From an uncultured Lachnospiraceae bacterium (lineage in GTDB: Bacteria; Bacillota; Clostridia; Lachnospirales; Lachnospiraceae), in contig CALWSC010000059.1 of assembly GCA_944384105.1 (NCBI GenBank), positions 1-64,000 on the forward strand: a DNA stretch of 64,000 nt, in the 5' to 3' direction. Within the stretch, counting starts at the first letter, position 1, and every line of letters starts with the position of its first letter. The notes below the pieces were generated by a model. The model searched no databases and was not told the DNA's origin. It worked only from the letters and a program-made list of their open reading frames with translations. This document shows, piece by piece, positions 36,379 to 44,406 of the stretch. A program made the translations under genes and the position numbers.

Positions 36379-37983
36379 ATGGCAGAGATTAATTTAACCA
36401 AGTACGGCATCACAGGCACCACAGAGATCGTGCACAACCCTTCCTATGAATTATTATTCGAGGAAGAGACCAAATCTGACCTGACCGGATATGAGAAGGG
36501 ACAGGTAAGTGAGCTGGGCGCAGTTAACGTTATGACCGGCGTGTACACCGGACGTTCTCCTAAAGACAAATACATCGTTGTTGATGAGAACTCCAAAGAT
36601 ACCGTGTGGTGGACATCTGACGAATACAAGAACGACAACCATCCGGCTTCCATGGAAGCATGGGACACGGTTAAGGATCTGGCTGTAAACGAGCTGTCCA
36701 ATAAGAGACTGTTCGTTGTGGACGCATTCTGCGGAGCTAATAAGGATACCCGCATGTCTATCCGTTTCATCATGGAGGTTGCTTGGCAGGCTCACTTCGT
36801 AACAAACATGTTCATTCAGCCGACCGCTGAGGAGCTGGAGAACTTTGAGCCGGATTTCGTAGTATACAACGCTTCCAAGGCAAAAGTTGAGAACTACAAA
36901 GAGCTGGGATTAAATTCCGAGACAGCGGTTATGTTCAACATCACAAGCCGCGAGCAGGTAATCGTAAATACATGGTACGGCGGAGAGATGAAGAAAGGTA
37001 TGTTCTCCATGATGAACTACTATCTGCCGCTGAAGGGCATCGCTTCCATGCACTGCTCCGCAAACACAGACTTAAATGGTGAGAACACCGCTATCTTCTT
37101 CGGTCTGTCCGGAACCGGAAAGACCACACTGTCCACAGACCCGAAACGTCTTCTGATCGGTGATGACGAGCACGGCTGGGACGACAACGGAGTATTCAAC
37201 TTCGAGGGCGGATGCTACGCGAAGGTTATCGACCTGGATAAGGATTCCGAGCCGGATATCTACAACGCAATCAAGCGCAACGCACTGCTTGAGAACGTAA
37301 CTCTGGACGCAGAGGGCAAGATCGACTTCACAGACAAGAGCGTGACAGAGAACACCCGTGTATCCTACCCGATCAATCATATTCAGAACATCGTTCGTCC
37401 GGTATCCTCCGCACCGGCTGCAAAGGAAGTTATCTTCCTGTCCGCAGACGCATTCGGAGTACTTCCGCCGGTATCCATCCTGACTCCGGAGCAGACACAG
37501 TACTACTTCCTGTCCGGATTCACAGCTAAGCTGGCTGGTACAGAGCGCGGAATCACCGAGCCGACCCCGACCTTCTCCGCTTGCTTCGGTCAGGCATTCC
37601 TGGAACTGCATCCGACCAAATACGCTGAGGAGCTTGTTAAGAGAATGCAGCAGAGCGGCGCTAAGGCATACCTTGTAAACACCGGATGGAACGGAACCGG
37701 AAAACGTATCTCCATCAAAGATACCCGCGGTATCATCGATGCGATCTTAAACGGCGACATTCTGAAGGCTGAGACCAAGAAGATCCCGTACTTCAACATT
37801 GAAGTTCCGACATCTCTTCCGGGTGTTGACACCAACATCCTTGACCCGCGCGATACTTACGCAGACGCTTCCGAGTGGGAGACTAAAGCTAAGGATCTGG
37901 CTGGAAGATTCATCAAAAACTTCGCAAAATACGAAGGCAACGAGGCTGGAAAAGCTCTGGTTGCTGCTGGTCCGCAGTTATAA
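36379..37983 (+). CDS. pckA: Phosphoenolpyruvate carboxykinase (ATP)
   Basis: A 534-residue ATP-type PEPCK, interconverting oxaloacetate and PEP. Motifs: [12 protein letters not shown] (substrate-binding), [20 protein letters not shown], the kinase loop [32 protein letters not shown] metal site, and [20 protein letters not shown]. Length is standard. In anaerobes it can also run in the CO2-fixing direction to generate ATP toward succinate. It is monocistronic with a strong terminator. Codon use in this gene is strongly biased, as in highly expressed genes. Confidence 0.98.
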   Translation: MAEINLTKYGITGTTEIVHNPSYELLFEEETKSDLTGYEKGQVSELGAVNVMTGVYTGRSPKDKYIVVDENSKDTVWWTSDEYKNDNHPASMEAWDTVKDLAVNELSNKRLFVVDAFCGANKDTRMSIRFIMEVAWQAHFVTNMFIQPTAEELENFEPDFVVYNASKAKVENYKELGLNSETAVMFNITSREQVIVNTWYGGEMKKGMFSMMNYYLPLKGIASMHCSANTDLNGENTAIFFGLSGTGKTTLSTDPKRLLIGDDEHGWDDNGVFNFEGGCYAKVIDLDKDSEPDIYNAIKRNALLENVTLDAEGKIDFTDKSVTENTRVSYPINHIQNIVRPVSSAPAAKEVIFLSADAFGVLPPVSILTPEQTQYYFLSGFTAKLAGTERGITEPTPTFSACFGQAFLELHPTKYAEELVKRMQQSGAKAYLVNTGWNGTGKRISIKDTRGIIDAILNGDILKAETKKIPYFNIEVPTSLPGVDTNILDPRDTYADASEWETKAKDLAGRFIKNFAKYEGNEAGKALVAAGPQL

Positions 37984-38001
37984 TTCATACAGATTTTTTA
38001 C

Positions 38002-38034
38002 CGGGTGTGGGATTTCCCACACCCGTTTTTTTTC
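38002..38034 (+). terminator. Terminator of pckA
   Basis: CGGGTGTGGGA / TCCCACACCCG hairpin followed by TTTTTTTTCTT. Confidence 0.92.
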
Positions 38035-38176
38035 TTAACATCATCAAAAAATATAGAATTTGTCTGAAAATTATGCTATATTAAACGTATAAACAGTGAC
38101 AGATTCTGTGCAAAAGCACTGCACAGGACAGCAGAGACTGAACTGCTGCAGATGATACAGAAAAGGAGGTCTGCTT

Positions 38177-38770
38177 ATGGGTAAACACATTATCACAATC
38201 AATCGAATGCACGGCAGCAACGGACGCCGTATCGGCAGAGCACTTGCGGAGACGCTCGGAATCAAGTTTTACGACAGAGAACTGATCCGCCTTGCCAGCG
38301 AGCAGAAAGGTATCCCCTACGACGAACTTGCAAAGGTGGATGAAAAGCGGGCCAGCAAGTGGCGTTATCCGGTAGAAAGCGACATCCAGATGCAGCCTCA
38401 ATACCGCTTCCATCCGATGAACGACGTGCTGTTCGAAGCTGAGAGCGAGATCATCCGGGGACTTGTCAATGAGGACTGCGTGATTGTCGGCAGATGCGCA
38501 AACCGCATTCTCGGCGACAAAGCACTCAGCGTCTTCATCTACGCGCCCGCGGAATTCAGGATCCGGACCGTGATGGAGCGCTCCGACCGCACGGAGAAGA
38601 GCGCACGCTCCATGATAAAAAAGATGGATAAAGAGCGCCGTTACTACTACGAATATTTCACAGACGAAAACTGGCTCGATATGGGACAGTACGATCTGTG
38701 CATTGACAGCAGCAAGTTCACGCAGAATCAGATCATCCAGATGCTGACCGCGCTGTATCACGCAGAATAG
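38177..38770 (+). CDS. Cytidylate kinase-like family protein
   Basis: A 197-residue P-loop protein of the AAA_26/cytidylate kinase-like family (PF13189). It begins MGKHIITINRMHGSNGRRIGR, where related proteins have RxFGSGGREIG; here one glycine of the loop is Asn and a second is changed, so nucleotide binding may differ. Further support: GIKFYDRELIRLAS, DCVIVGRCANRIL, and AEFRIRTVMERSDRTEKSARSMIKKMDKERRYYYEYFT, a lid-like Arg-rich stretch. Function in Clostridia is unknown; it is not the house-keeping Cmk. GGAGG site before the ATG. Confidence 0.85.
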   Translation: MGKHIITINRMHGSNGRRIGRALAETLGIKFYDRELIRLASEQKGIPYDELAKVDEKRASKWRYPVESDIQMQPQYRFHPMNDVLFEAESEIIRGLVNEDCVIVGRCANRILGDKALSVFIYAPAEFRIRTVMERSDRTEKSARSMIKKMDKERRYYYEYFTDENWLDMGQYDLCIDSSKFTQNQIIQMLTALYHAE

Positions 38771-38782
38771 CGGACATAAAGA

Positions 38783-38807
38783 GAGCCTGCCGGTATCCGG
38801 CAGGCTC
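38783..38807. terminator. Hairpin between convergent genes
   Basis: GAGCCTGCCGG (38783-38793) pairs with CCGGCAGGCTC (38797-38807) around a TAT loop. No long T-run, but the position between two convergent genes fits a shared terminator. Confidence 0.55.
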
Positions 38808-38819
38808 GCGCTCTGTCTG

Positions 38820-39095
38820 CTATCTCTGCACCACGTCGTCATATTCCGGGTGCTTTTCAAACCACCGCGCTGCGTAGGAACAGGTCAGGATCGCCTTTTT
38901 GTGATCCCTGCGAAGCTGCGCGGCAGCCTCCTCCATCAGCTTCCCCGCTACCCCCTGCCCGCGCAGGGAGCCGTCCACAAATGTATGATTCAGGTTCACA
39001 AGCGTGTCCCCGATCGGCGGAAACGTCACCTCTGCGATAACTGCGCCCTCCTCATTGTACAGTGCGATTCTTCCTTTTTCATGCTGAAATTCCAT
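38820..39095 (-). CDS. Small GNAT-type N-acetyltransferase (YjdJ-like)
   Basis: A 91-residue protein of the compact acetyltransferase group Acetyltransf_CG (PF14542): LNHTFVDGSLRGQGVAGKLM with the acetyl-CoA pyrophosphate loop RGQGVAGKL, and CSYAARWFEKHPEY at the C-terminus, the typical CxYa..f...P.y pattern. Substrate unknown. It is a single gene, convergent with the cytidylate kinase-like gene. Confidence 0.88.
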   Translation of the reverse strand: MEFQHEKGRIALYNEEGAVIAEVTFPPIGDTLVNLNHTFVDGSLRGQGVAGKLMEEAAAQLRRDHKKAILTCSYAARWFEKHPEYDDVVQR

Positions 39096-39161
39096 TTGTT
39101 TTCTTCCCTTCTTTACCTATTCTGATGCTAATGTTTCTGTCCATAATAAAAAGCCGGATAA

Positions 39162-39319
39162 TTATCCTGCGGATGCGACAACAATCTGTATGACCTTGTC
39201 TCGGATCACGCTCAGTGAGCTTTGGTCGTCTGCCCTCCACACCGTATACTTGAATGTATCTGTCCCGTATTCCGCGCTCTGGCTGTCCTGCGGTTCACCG
39301 TACAGCGCCGTGAGCTCGC
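39162..39319 (-). pseudogene. 3' remnant of a fourth IPW/YGEP-family paralog
   Basis: Read on the minus strand from the end of the TnpB element, the frame gives ELTALYGEPQDSQSAEYGTD, then a FKYTVWRADDQSSLSV stretch, ending VVASAG and TAA at 39162. This matches the C-terminal end of the neighbouring paralogs (for example AVTALYGEPQEVQDYTVKAD in the 42.9 kb gene). Everything upstream of this end is missing: the element abuts it, and beyond the element comes the stop of the next paralog. So the array once had at least four members. Confidence 0.8.
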
Positions 39320-39480
39320 GTGACATCCTCCCCCGCTTATAGAAGCGGGGGCTTCCTCCTGGGAAGCAGGCAGTCGGTTCTCGTTCGATAGTACCAATGT
39401 ACTAAGCATAAGCGAGCTATCCCCGTGTGTCCCACGGTTCTATTGCTGGATTATACGGTCACTAACCGCATACCCTCATT
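39320..39480 (-). ncRNA. Omega-RNA-like right end of a TnpB (IS605-type) element
   Basis: After the tnpB stop, the minus strand reads GGACACACGGGGATAGCTCG, then GAACGAGAACCGACTGCCTG, then the hairpin AGCCCCCGCTTCT / AAGCGGGGG and the terminal GAGGATGTCAC (ends at 39320). This order (conserved block, GCTTCCCAGGAGGAAGC, strong hairpin, GGATGTCAC) is the familiar right end of IS605-family TnpB elements and the 3' part of their omega RNA scaffold. The guide would be the bases just outside, GCGAGCTCACGGCGCTGTAC (39319 down to 39300), which lie in the paralog remnant. The scaffold looks intact even though tnpB is truncated. Confidence 0.7.
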
Positions 39481-39900
39481 TCTGATATTTATGGCAGCGT
39501 TGACATCTCTGTCATTATGCGTACCGCATGCAGGGCAATCCCACGCTCTGACAGCCAAATCCTTTGTATCGGGATTTTTGTAACCACAGCAGGAACAAAT
39601 TTGAGAGCTTGCAAAGAACTTATCTACCTTTATAAGCTGTTTGCCCTGTTCTTCCAGTTTGTACTTCAGGAACACTGTAAACATTCCCCAGCCGTTATCG
39701 GATACCGCTTTGCCAAAATGCAAAGACTGCGACATGGATTTCATATCCAAATCTTCTATGCAGACACAGTCATAAGCGCTGCTTCTCTTCCGCGCCTGCT
39801 TATGTAAGAAATCTTTGCGCTGACTGGAAATTTTCTCATGCACCTTCGCTATCTTTAAAGCTATTAGCCACAGTTCTGAACCTGTTGCCGCACTTCTCCT
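39451..39900 (-). pseudogene. tnpB: Truncated tnpB (IS200/IS605-family RNA-guided nuclease)
   Basis: About 130-145 C-terminal residues of TnpB: the helical part HEKISSQRKDFLHK, RuvC-II Glu in CIEDLDMKSM, KVDKFFASSQICSCCG and the second CPAC half of the Cys4 zinc finger, then RuvC-III Asp in NDRDVNAAINIRNEG. The N-terminal 230 or so residues, including the RuvC-I aspartate and the bridge region, are absent. Upstream, the frame runs into non-homologous residues (about 39850-39915) before a stop. So it is inactive as a nuclease. No tnpA transposase is present. The left element end could not be identified. Confidence 0.88.
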
Positions 39901-39933
39901 ATTATTCCTTTTATTTCAACACATTTATATATA

Positions 39934-39972
39934 TTTTGTCCTCGAATTCCCATTTTTTGTCCTTGAATTTCC
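39934..39972. repeat. Two tandem copies of an 18-base AT-rich repeat, 21-base period
   Basis: TTTTGTCCTCGAATTCCC at 39934-39951 and TTTTGTCCTTGAATTTCC at 39955-39972. They lie between the TnpB remnant and the first intact paralog and may mark the old left end of the insertion. Confidence 0.55.
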
Positions 39973-39979
39973 GGCATAT

Positions 39980-41050
39980 TTAGCGGCGATAATCTTCCGG
40001 CACCACACCAACAGCGATATCCATCCGATCACTATCCTTGTAATTCATGATTTCCAAAATTGTCTTCTCCCCGCCTGATTCGTCCTTCCATAAATATCCC
40101 TCCCCGATATCATTATCTAAATTCTGCTCGGGCTCTCCGTACATTCTGCGAAGCAGTTGGACTAGCTGTTGATAGATCTGCTCCTTTTGAGCGCTGTCCG
40201 ACACCTCTGCGGAGACTGCTACCATCTGCAGCGATTCTTTGACAAACTGAAATCCCAGTGTCACCCCAGTTCCTGTCTCAAGCAGCTTAGCAGAACAATC
40301 TGCCTCATAATTCTCTATCTCTCCCATTTCCGAACGTTTTTCCAGCTCTATATCTATGAGCTCCTGCGTGTCCTCCTCAGAAATGTACCATGGAATCTGC
40401 TTATAGCGGAAATAATTCCCATCCTTTAAATCACTGAGACTGATAATTAGCTCCTCAGTAAAGCTTGCCTCATTCTCAGTGCCAATGGAAATCTGAATTT
40501 CTTCCTTTACATATTCGTTTGCGAGCTTCAGAAATGTCTTCTGTTTCTCATCCTGTGCCCTCCACAGTATGTTGTCGCCGTACTCGTCGCCTGTCGTTTC
40601 CGCTGCCTCTCCGAAGAGCTCCGTAATTGCTTCCGCTGCCTGTTTGCAATACTTTTCTCGCTCATCAGGATTCTTTTCCGTTTTGACAAAAGACAGCCCG
40701 ATAAGATCTCCATTCTGAAACTCCGCATACGCAGTCATCTGCATTCCCAGCTCAGAGATTTCCACCTCCTGAAGCTCACAACTTTCCCTCTCCTTTTCAC
40801 CCTCTGATTCCAGAAGAACTCCCACATCTGCGGAAGAACTGTGCCAGGGTACGTCGGCCATCTGATAAACGTCTTCATTTTTCAAATCAGACAGGCTGAA
40901 TATTGCTATCTCTGTATCCGTATCCGACTCTTTCCCCGCCTGCATTGCTGCATCCACTGCCTGCTGCTCCCTTTCCGGAGGCTGTGCACACGCAGAGGCA
41001 AAGCTCAACAGGCAGGCCCCCATAATTATTGCTCCTGTTTGTTTTTGCAT
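39980..41050 (-). CDS. Two-module IPW/YGEP lipoprotein, paralog 1
   Basis: A 356-residue lipoprotein (start ATG 41050 after AAAGGG; signal MQKQTGAIIMGACLLSFASA then C). Two copies of one module follow. Copy 1 begins IFSLSDLKNEDVYQMADVPW, copy 2 begins IISLSDLKDGNYFRYKQIPW and ends LLRRMYGEPEQ plus GYLWKDESGGEKTILEI and IAVGVV. The first copy has LFGEAAE where the second has MYGEP. The fold may resemble BamE-like small domains, which share a PWG...YG.P layout, but I do not recognise the family. Exposed outside the membrane; role unknown. Related genes follow upstream at 41.4-42.6 and 43.0-44.0 kb. Confidence 0.8.
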   Translation of the reverse strand: MQKQTGAIIMGACLLSFASACAQPPEREQQAVDAAMQAGKESDTDTEIAIFSLSDLKNEDVYQMADVPWHSSSADVGVLLESEGEKERESCELQEVEISELGMQMTAYAEFQNGDLIGLSFVKTEKNPDEREKYCKQAAEAITELFGEAAETTGDEYGDNILWRAQDEKQKTFLKLANEYVKEEIQISIGTENEASFTEELIISLSDLKDGNYFRYKQIPWYISEEDTQELIDIELEKRSEMGEIENYEADCSAKLLETGTGVTLGFQFVKESLQMVAVSAEVSDSAQKEQIYQQLVQLLRRMYGEPEQNLDNDIGEGYLWKDESGGEKTILEIMNYKDSDRMDIAVGVVPEDYRR

Positions 41051-41373
41051 ACGCAATCCCTTTCACCATATTTTTATACTTTAAATTGTATCACAGATAG
41101 TGATTTTTGTCTTTTTTTTTTAATTTTATATGTTTTTGATAATAGCAAGCAAAATATTTAGATAAATTTGTATCTATCCGCATAAAGCACATAATTTTCA
41201 AGATACCAAAACAAACCTTCATAATAGCAGAAACTACCGCTTTACGATTTCTAGTCGTTAAAGCGGCAGTCCCTTTGTGATATCCTCATTCTCTATACTG
41301 TATCTAAATTTTTATCAACGCTTTTCTCCTAGAATATATCTCCAACTCCTCTGAAGAAAAAACTCATCCATTG
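41051..41373. other. AT-rich spacer between paralogs 1 and 2
   Basis: No reading frame of note. It contains a hairpin at 41234-41268 and otherwise low-complexity T/A runs. I see no separate promoter with confidence. Confidence 0.5.
41234..41268 (-). terminator. Possible terminator after paralog 2
   Basis: CTACCGCTTTACGA and TCGTTAAAGCGGCAG form a long imperfect stem between the genes at 41.4 and 41.0 kb. The T-tract on the minus strand is short (TAGTTTC), so termination would be weak. Confidence 0.45.
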
Positions 41374-42582
41374 TCATGGTACAATACCAATAGCAACAGC
41401 AACCTCTTCTGCCTTTCCATTGTTTTCACACATCATTGTAGTTACTTCTTCACCAGATTCAGCCATCCAGGTAATTCTTTCACCGATACCTTCTAAATTT
41501 CCATTTCTATCCGGCTCACCATATAAGTTTTTAAGCTCAGCGCTTAACTTTTGGTAAAGCTCTTCTCGTACATTACTATCAGATTCTTCGGCTGTTAATG
41601 CAATCATCTGCATCTTTTCATCGATAAATTGCAGCCCCATCATTACATCTCTCTCTGCTTCCACTAAATACACATCGTCTGAAATGCGATAATTCTTAAC
41701 ATTTCCTACTTCACTCAGTGGCTCTAATTCCATGCCTAACTTCTCTTCTGTTTCTTCCAGTGATAAATTCCATGTATCGCCAAATCCAAATCCCTCTCCG
41801 TCTTTTAATTCTTTTAAACTAATTGCAATTTTCCCTTGTGTCTCTGATGTTGAGGTCTGTTCCTGTAGTGTTGACGATGGTTCAATCTGCTCTGACGGAT
41901 TTTCAACGTTCTTATCATTTGGCATATCCGTACTCTCTTCCTGCTCTGCCGCGTTATTGAGATTCCCTTCTTTTTGTACTCTCTCCCAAATCTCCGGCGG
42001 CACCACTCCTGTTACAACCATGAGGTCTACTACCCTTTGTGTGTTATGTGAAGCCTGTACTGTCAGTATTGTCACCTGTCCGTCTTCGTTCCTGGAATAC
42101 CAGGATGTATTACGGTGGTACAGTCCGTCAATTCCCATCGAATCGTTCTTCCTGGTTTCCTCGCCATACTGCTTCTTAAATGCTTCCAGAGCTTCGCTCT
42201 CAATTTCACTGTAATCCACAGATGTGTCGTCCATTTCGCGCGGGAAGGAAATTTCCACAGTTATCAGCCGCTTGCCCTCCTCAAACTCCGCTCTGAAACT
42301 TCCTTTATAGCCGCCCGCATTTATGATTCCCGCATCATAGTAAGTAGGCGTAGACGGAAGCTGCTCCAGTGTTCTCTTTAACTGCTTCTCCGCAGTCTCG
42401 GGATCGATGCCCCACGGAATATTCTGATAGCAATACTGTTCTTCTTCTCTCGTAAAATCGGAGAAATCCAAAGTATCCTTCTGCCGCAGGCTCCATATGA
42501 TGGCAGCGGCCGCGATCACGATGACAACAGCGATCGGTATCACGAAATATCTTTTTTTAAGCGATGATAATTTGCGCAGCAT
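41374..42582 (-). CDS. Two-module IPW/YGEP protein, paralog 2, membrane-anchored
   Basis: A 402-residue member of the same array. The start is the ATG at 42582 after GGAGGGAGGG. Unlike its neighbours it lacks a lipobox and has one N-terminal membrane segment (RYFVIPIAVVIVIAAAAIIW, about residues 12-31). Module 1: EEEQYCYQNIPWGIDPETAEKQL to FKKQYGEETR and VVTGVVP. A Ser/Thr/Glu-rich linker follows (about 215-265). Module 2: ISLKELKDGEGFGFGDTW, then LKNLYGEPDRNGN, RITWMAES and VAVAIGIVP. The anchor differs but the module pair is kept, pointing to a common extracytoplasmic role. Confidence 0.8.
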   Translation of the reverse strand: MLRKLSSLKKRYFVIPIAVVIVIAAAAIIWSLRQKDTLDFSDFTREEEQYCYQNIPWGIDPETAEKQLKRTLEQLPSTPTYYDAGIINAGGYKGSFRAEFEEGKRLITVEISFPREMDDTSVDYSEIESEALEAFKKQYGEETRKNDSMGIDGLYHRNTSWYSRNEDGQVTILTVQASHNTQRVVDLMVVTGVVPPEIWERVQKEGNLNNAAEQEESTDMPNDKNVENPSEQIEPSSTLQEQTSTSETQGKIAISLKELKDGEGFGFGDTWNLSLEETEEKLGMELEPLSEVGNVKNYRISDDVYLVEAERDVMMGLQFIDEKMQMIALTAEESDSNVREELYQKLSAELKNLYGEPDRNGNLEGIGERITWMAESGEEVTTMMCENNGKAEEVAVAIGIVP

Positions 42583-42960
42583 AGTAATCCCTCCCTCCGT
42601 TGGATGTACTGTCTTTCCTTCTGGCTTCCACTGTTCTCTATAACTCATAACATTTCATATTCTGCCGTTTCCATCTCCTCCTCTCACACAACTGATTCTG
42701 CTGTCTTACTTATGTCTCATCCCTATTTGTTTGCTATTTTATCTGCATATCCCATTGTTTTCTTTTTTATTTTATTTAAATTTTCAAACTTCTTTTCTTG
42801 TTTGCTTAAATATTATCAGACTTTTTTGATATATGTCTTTACTTTTTTATTTAAAATTCCTTACGATTTCATAAAGAAACTGCGGCGAATCCATTCGTCC
42901 GTGTCTCCATCAGGCTTTTCATATCCGCAAACCGATAACTCATCGAACACACAGAACGCA
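42583..42960. other. AT-rich spacer between paralogs 2 and 3
   Basis: 378 bases of low-GC sequence without a supported gene. A 30-codon frame just after the paralog 3 stop has no ribosome-binding site. No convincing terminator or promoter was seen. Confidence 0.5.
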
Positions 42961-43986
42961 TTATTCCTGAATGCCAATTATAATACTGACAGTCGCCTGA
43001 TTTACCACGCTCAGCGTCGTCTGTCCCTGTGGCTGCCAGTTGGCGTATCCGTACTCTCTATCGGCTTTGACTGTATAGTCCTGGACCTCCTGCGGTTCGC
43101 CGTACAGGGCAGTCACGGCTTCAAGAGTCTTTTGATAGACTTCTTCCTTTTGTTCGCTGACTTTGCCGACTTCTCCACGGTAGACAAAAGCTACTTTTTT
43201 GAGCATATCCTGCCGGAATTGGAATTGTACCTCCACCTGTTCTTTGATCTCCTCGAGCGTCCTTGTTTCGGGGAGCTTATAAGTATCTGTCTCCTGTTTC
43301 GTGATTTCCGGTATTTTATCCAGTGGTTCTCCCAGACTCGCCTCCACTTCTTCCACAGAAGCGTCCCACGGAATCACCGCATAGCGGTAAGCGCTGCCGT
43401 CATTCAGATTCTTCAGGCTGACCGTGACTTCGTCGCTGCCGTCCTCCGCCTCCCACCACAGTCTCAGAGTCGTCCGTTCCTCATCCGCTTCTTCTTCTAC
43501 CTGGAGATACGTGCCTCCGTATGCTGACTGCCAGAGTGTTGTATTTACGCCGTCCGTGGTACTCTGGATGCCGTCTTCGCAGAAAGAATTCAGTTCCTCC
43601 AATAATTTCTGCGTGTAAGCCTCCGTCTCCTCAGCATTTCCCGGATCCAGATTCAGCTCTGCTTCTTTCAGCATTCTCTGTTCATATGTCAGCAGTACCT
43701 CTGCCTCTTCTCCCAGAATTGTAAGTCGCTCCAGAGCGCTGTATACCTCCTGACCTTCCTCTGCCTGCTGAGGATATCGCTCCAGCGTGCCGATTCTTTT
43801 CATCGCTTCAGCGGGGTCGCTTTTCCATGGAATGGTCTCCAGCTGAAATGTCTGTCCCATCCTCAGATCAGTAACATCCAGCTCTCTTAACTCATACCTG
43901 ACCGTATTCGACTGTTCCTGTCCGCCGCATCCTGCAATGCTTCCCAGAAATACAGCAGCAATGATAAGTCCTATGTGTCTTCTCAT
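42961..43986 (-). CDS. Two-module IPW/YGEP lipoprotein, paralog 3
   Basis: A 341-residue lipoprotein (MRRHIGLIIAAVFLGSIAGC, lipobox SIAGC). Module 1 begins LRELDVTDLRMGQTFQLETI plus PWKSDPAEA; module 2 begins TVSLKNLNDGSAYRYAVIPW plus DASVEEVEASLGEPLDKI, and ends AVTALYGEPQE, ANWQPQGQTTLSVV, IIIGIQE. Module 1 has lost the YGEP segment (ELNSFCEDG there). It is the most upstream member and its end is the closest match to the broken fourth paralog at 39.2 kb. Function unknown. Confidence 0.8.
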   Translation of the reverse strand: MRRHIGLIIAAVFLGSIAGCGGQEQSNTVRYELRELDVTDLRMGQTFQLETIPWKSDPAEAMKRIGTLERYPQQAEEGQEVYSALERLTILGEEAEVLLTYEQRMLKEAELNLDPGNAEETEAYTQKLLEELNSFCEDGIQSTTDGVNTTLWQSAYGGTYLQVEEEADEERTTLRLWWEAEDGSDEVTVSLKNLNDGSAYRYAVIPWDASVEEVEASLGEPLDKIPEITKQETDTYKLPETRTLEEIKEQVEVQFQFRQDMLKKVAFVYRGEVGKVSEQKEEVYQKTLEAVTALYGEPQEVQDYTVKADREYGYANWQPQGQTTLSVVNQATVSIIIGIQE

Positions 43987-44130
43987 TTCAGTCCCTCCTC
44001 TTTTTTCTGATTTTTTCTATTTTTCATTTATTTTTATTGAAAATTAACTCTTATTCTAATTATATTTTACTAATTCAGCATATTTGTACAAGTACTTTTT
44101 CTTTACAAATTCTTACGATTTTATAAACAC

Positions 44131-44182
44131 AAAAAAATGAAAGCCTCTGGTATCTGTACCCTGCAGATACTGTACGCTTTCA
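44131..44182 (-). terminator. Second terminator-like hairpin downstream of ftsH
   Basis: TGAAAGC (44138-44144) pairs with GCTTTCA (44176-44182), with an inner stem GTATCTG/CAGATAC. On the minus strand it is followed by TTTTTTT. Confidence 0.8.
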
Positions 44183-44360
44183 TCCGCGGTATCGTTCCTA
44201 TTTTATATCAAAAAAGAAATCCCATAATCAGACGTTCCGTATTCAGATCCGCCGCAAAAGTTCCACCATTCTGGAGTCCGAATCAAAATATGCAACGATA
44301 TTTCGATGTATATTCACACTTTTTACAGCAAAAAAATGTTATAAACCACATTTTTTGCAC

Positions 44361-44398
44361 CGAAAAAGAGAGACGCCTCGTTTCCAAAGCATCTCTCT
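44361..44398 (-). terminator. Terminator of ftsH
   Basis: AGAGAGACGC (44367-44376) pairs with GCATCTCTCT (44389-44398), followed on the minus strand by TTTTTCG, 9 bases after the ftsH stop. Confidence 0.85.
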
Positions 44399-44406
44399 TC
44401 TTCTCT

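Larger units (their letters stand above)
43987..44406. other. Gene-free region between ftsH and the paralog array, with two hairpins
   Basis: Two terminator-like hairpins (44361-44398 and 44131-44182) point the same way on the minus strand and enclose 178 bases with no supported gene. A small RNA would fit this layout but no promoter is clear. The rest, to 43987, is very AT-rich. Confidence 0.5.

Noticed and set aside
42860..42960. Thirty-codon frame just after the paralog 3 stop
   Set aside because: No ribosome-binding site, overlaps the end of the upstream gene, and has no similarity to anything seen.
42604..43527. Plus-strand frame rich in Phe/Leu across the paralog spacer
   Set aside because: Its hydrophobic look comes from AT-rich spacer DNA and the antisense of paralog 3; no ribosome-binding site.
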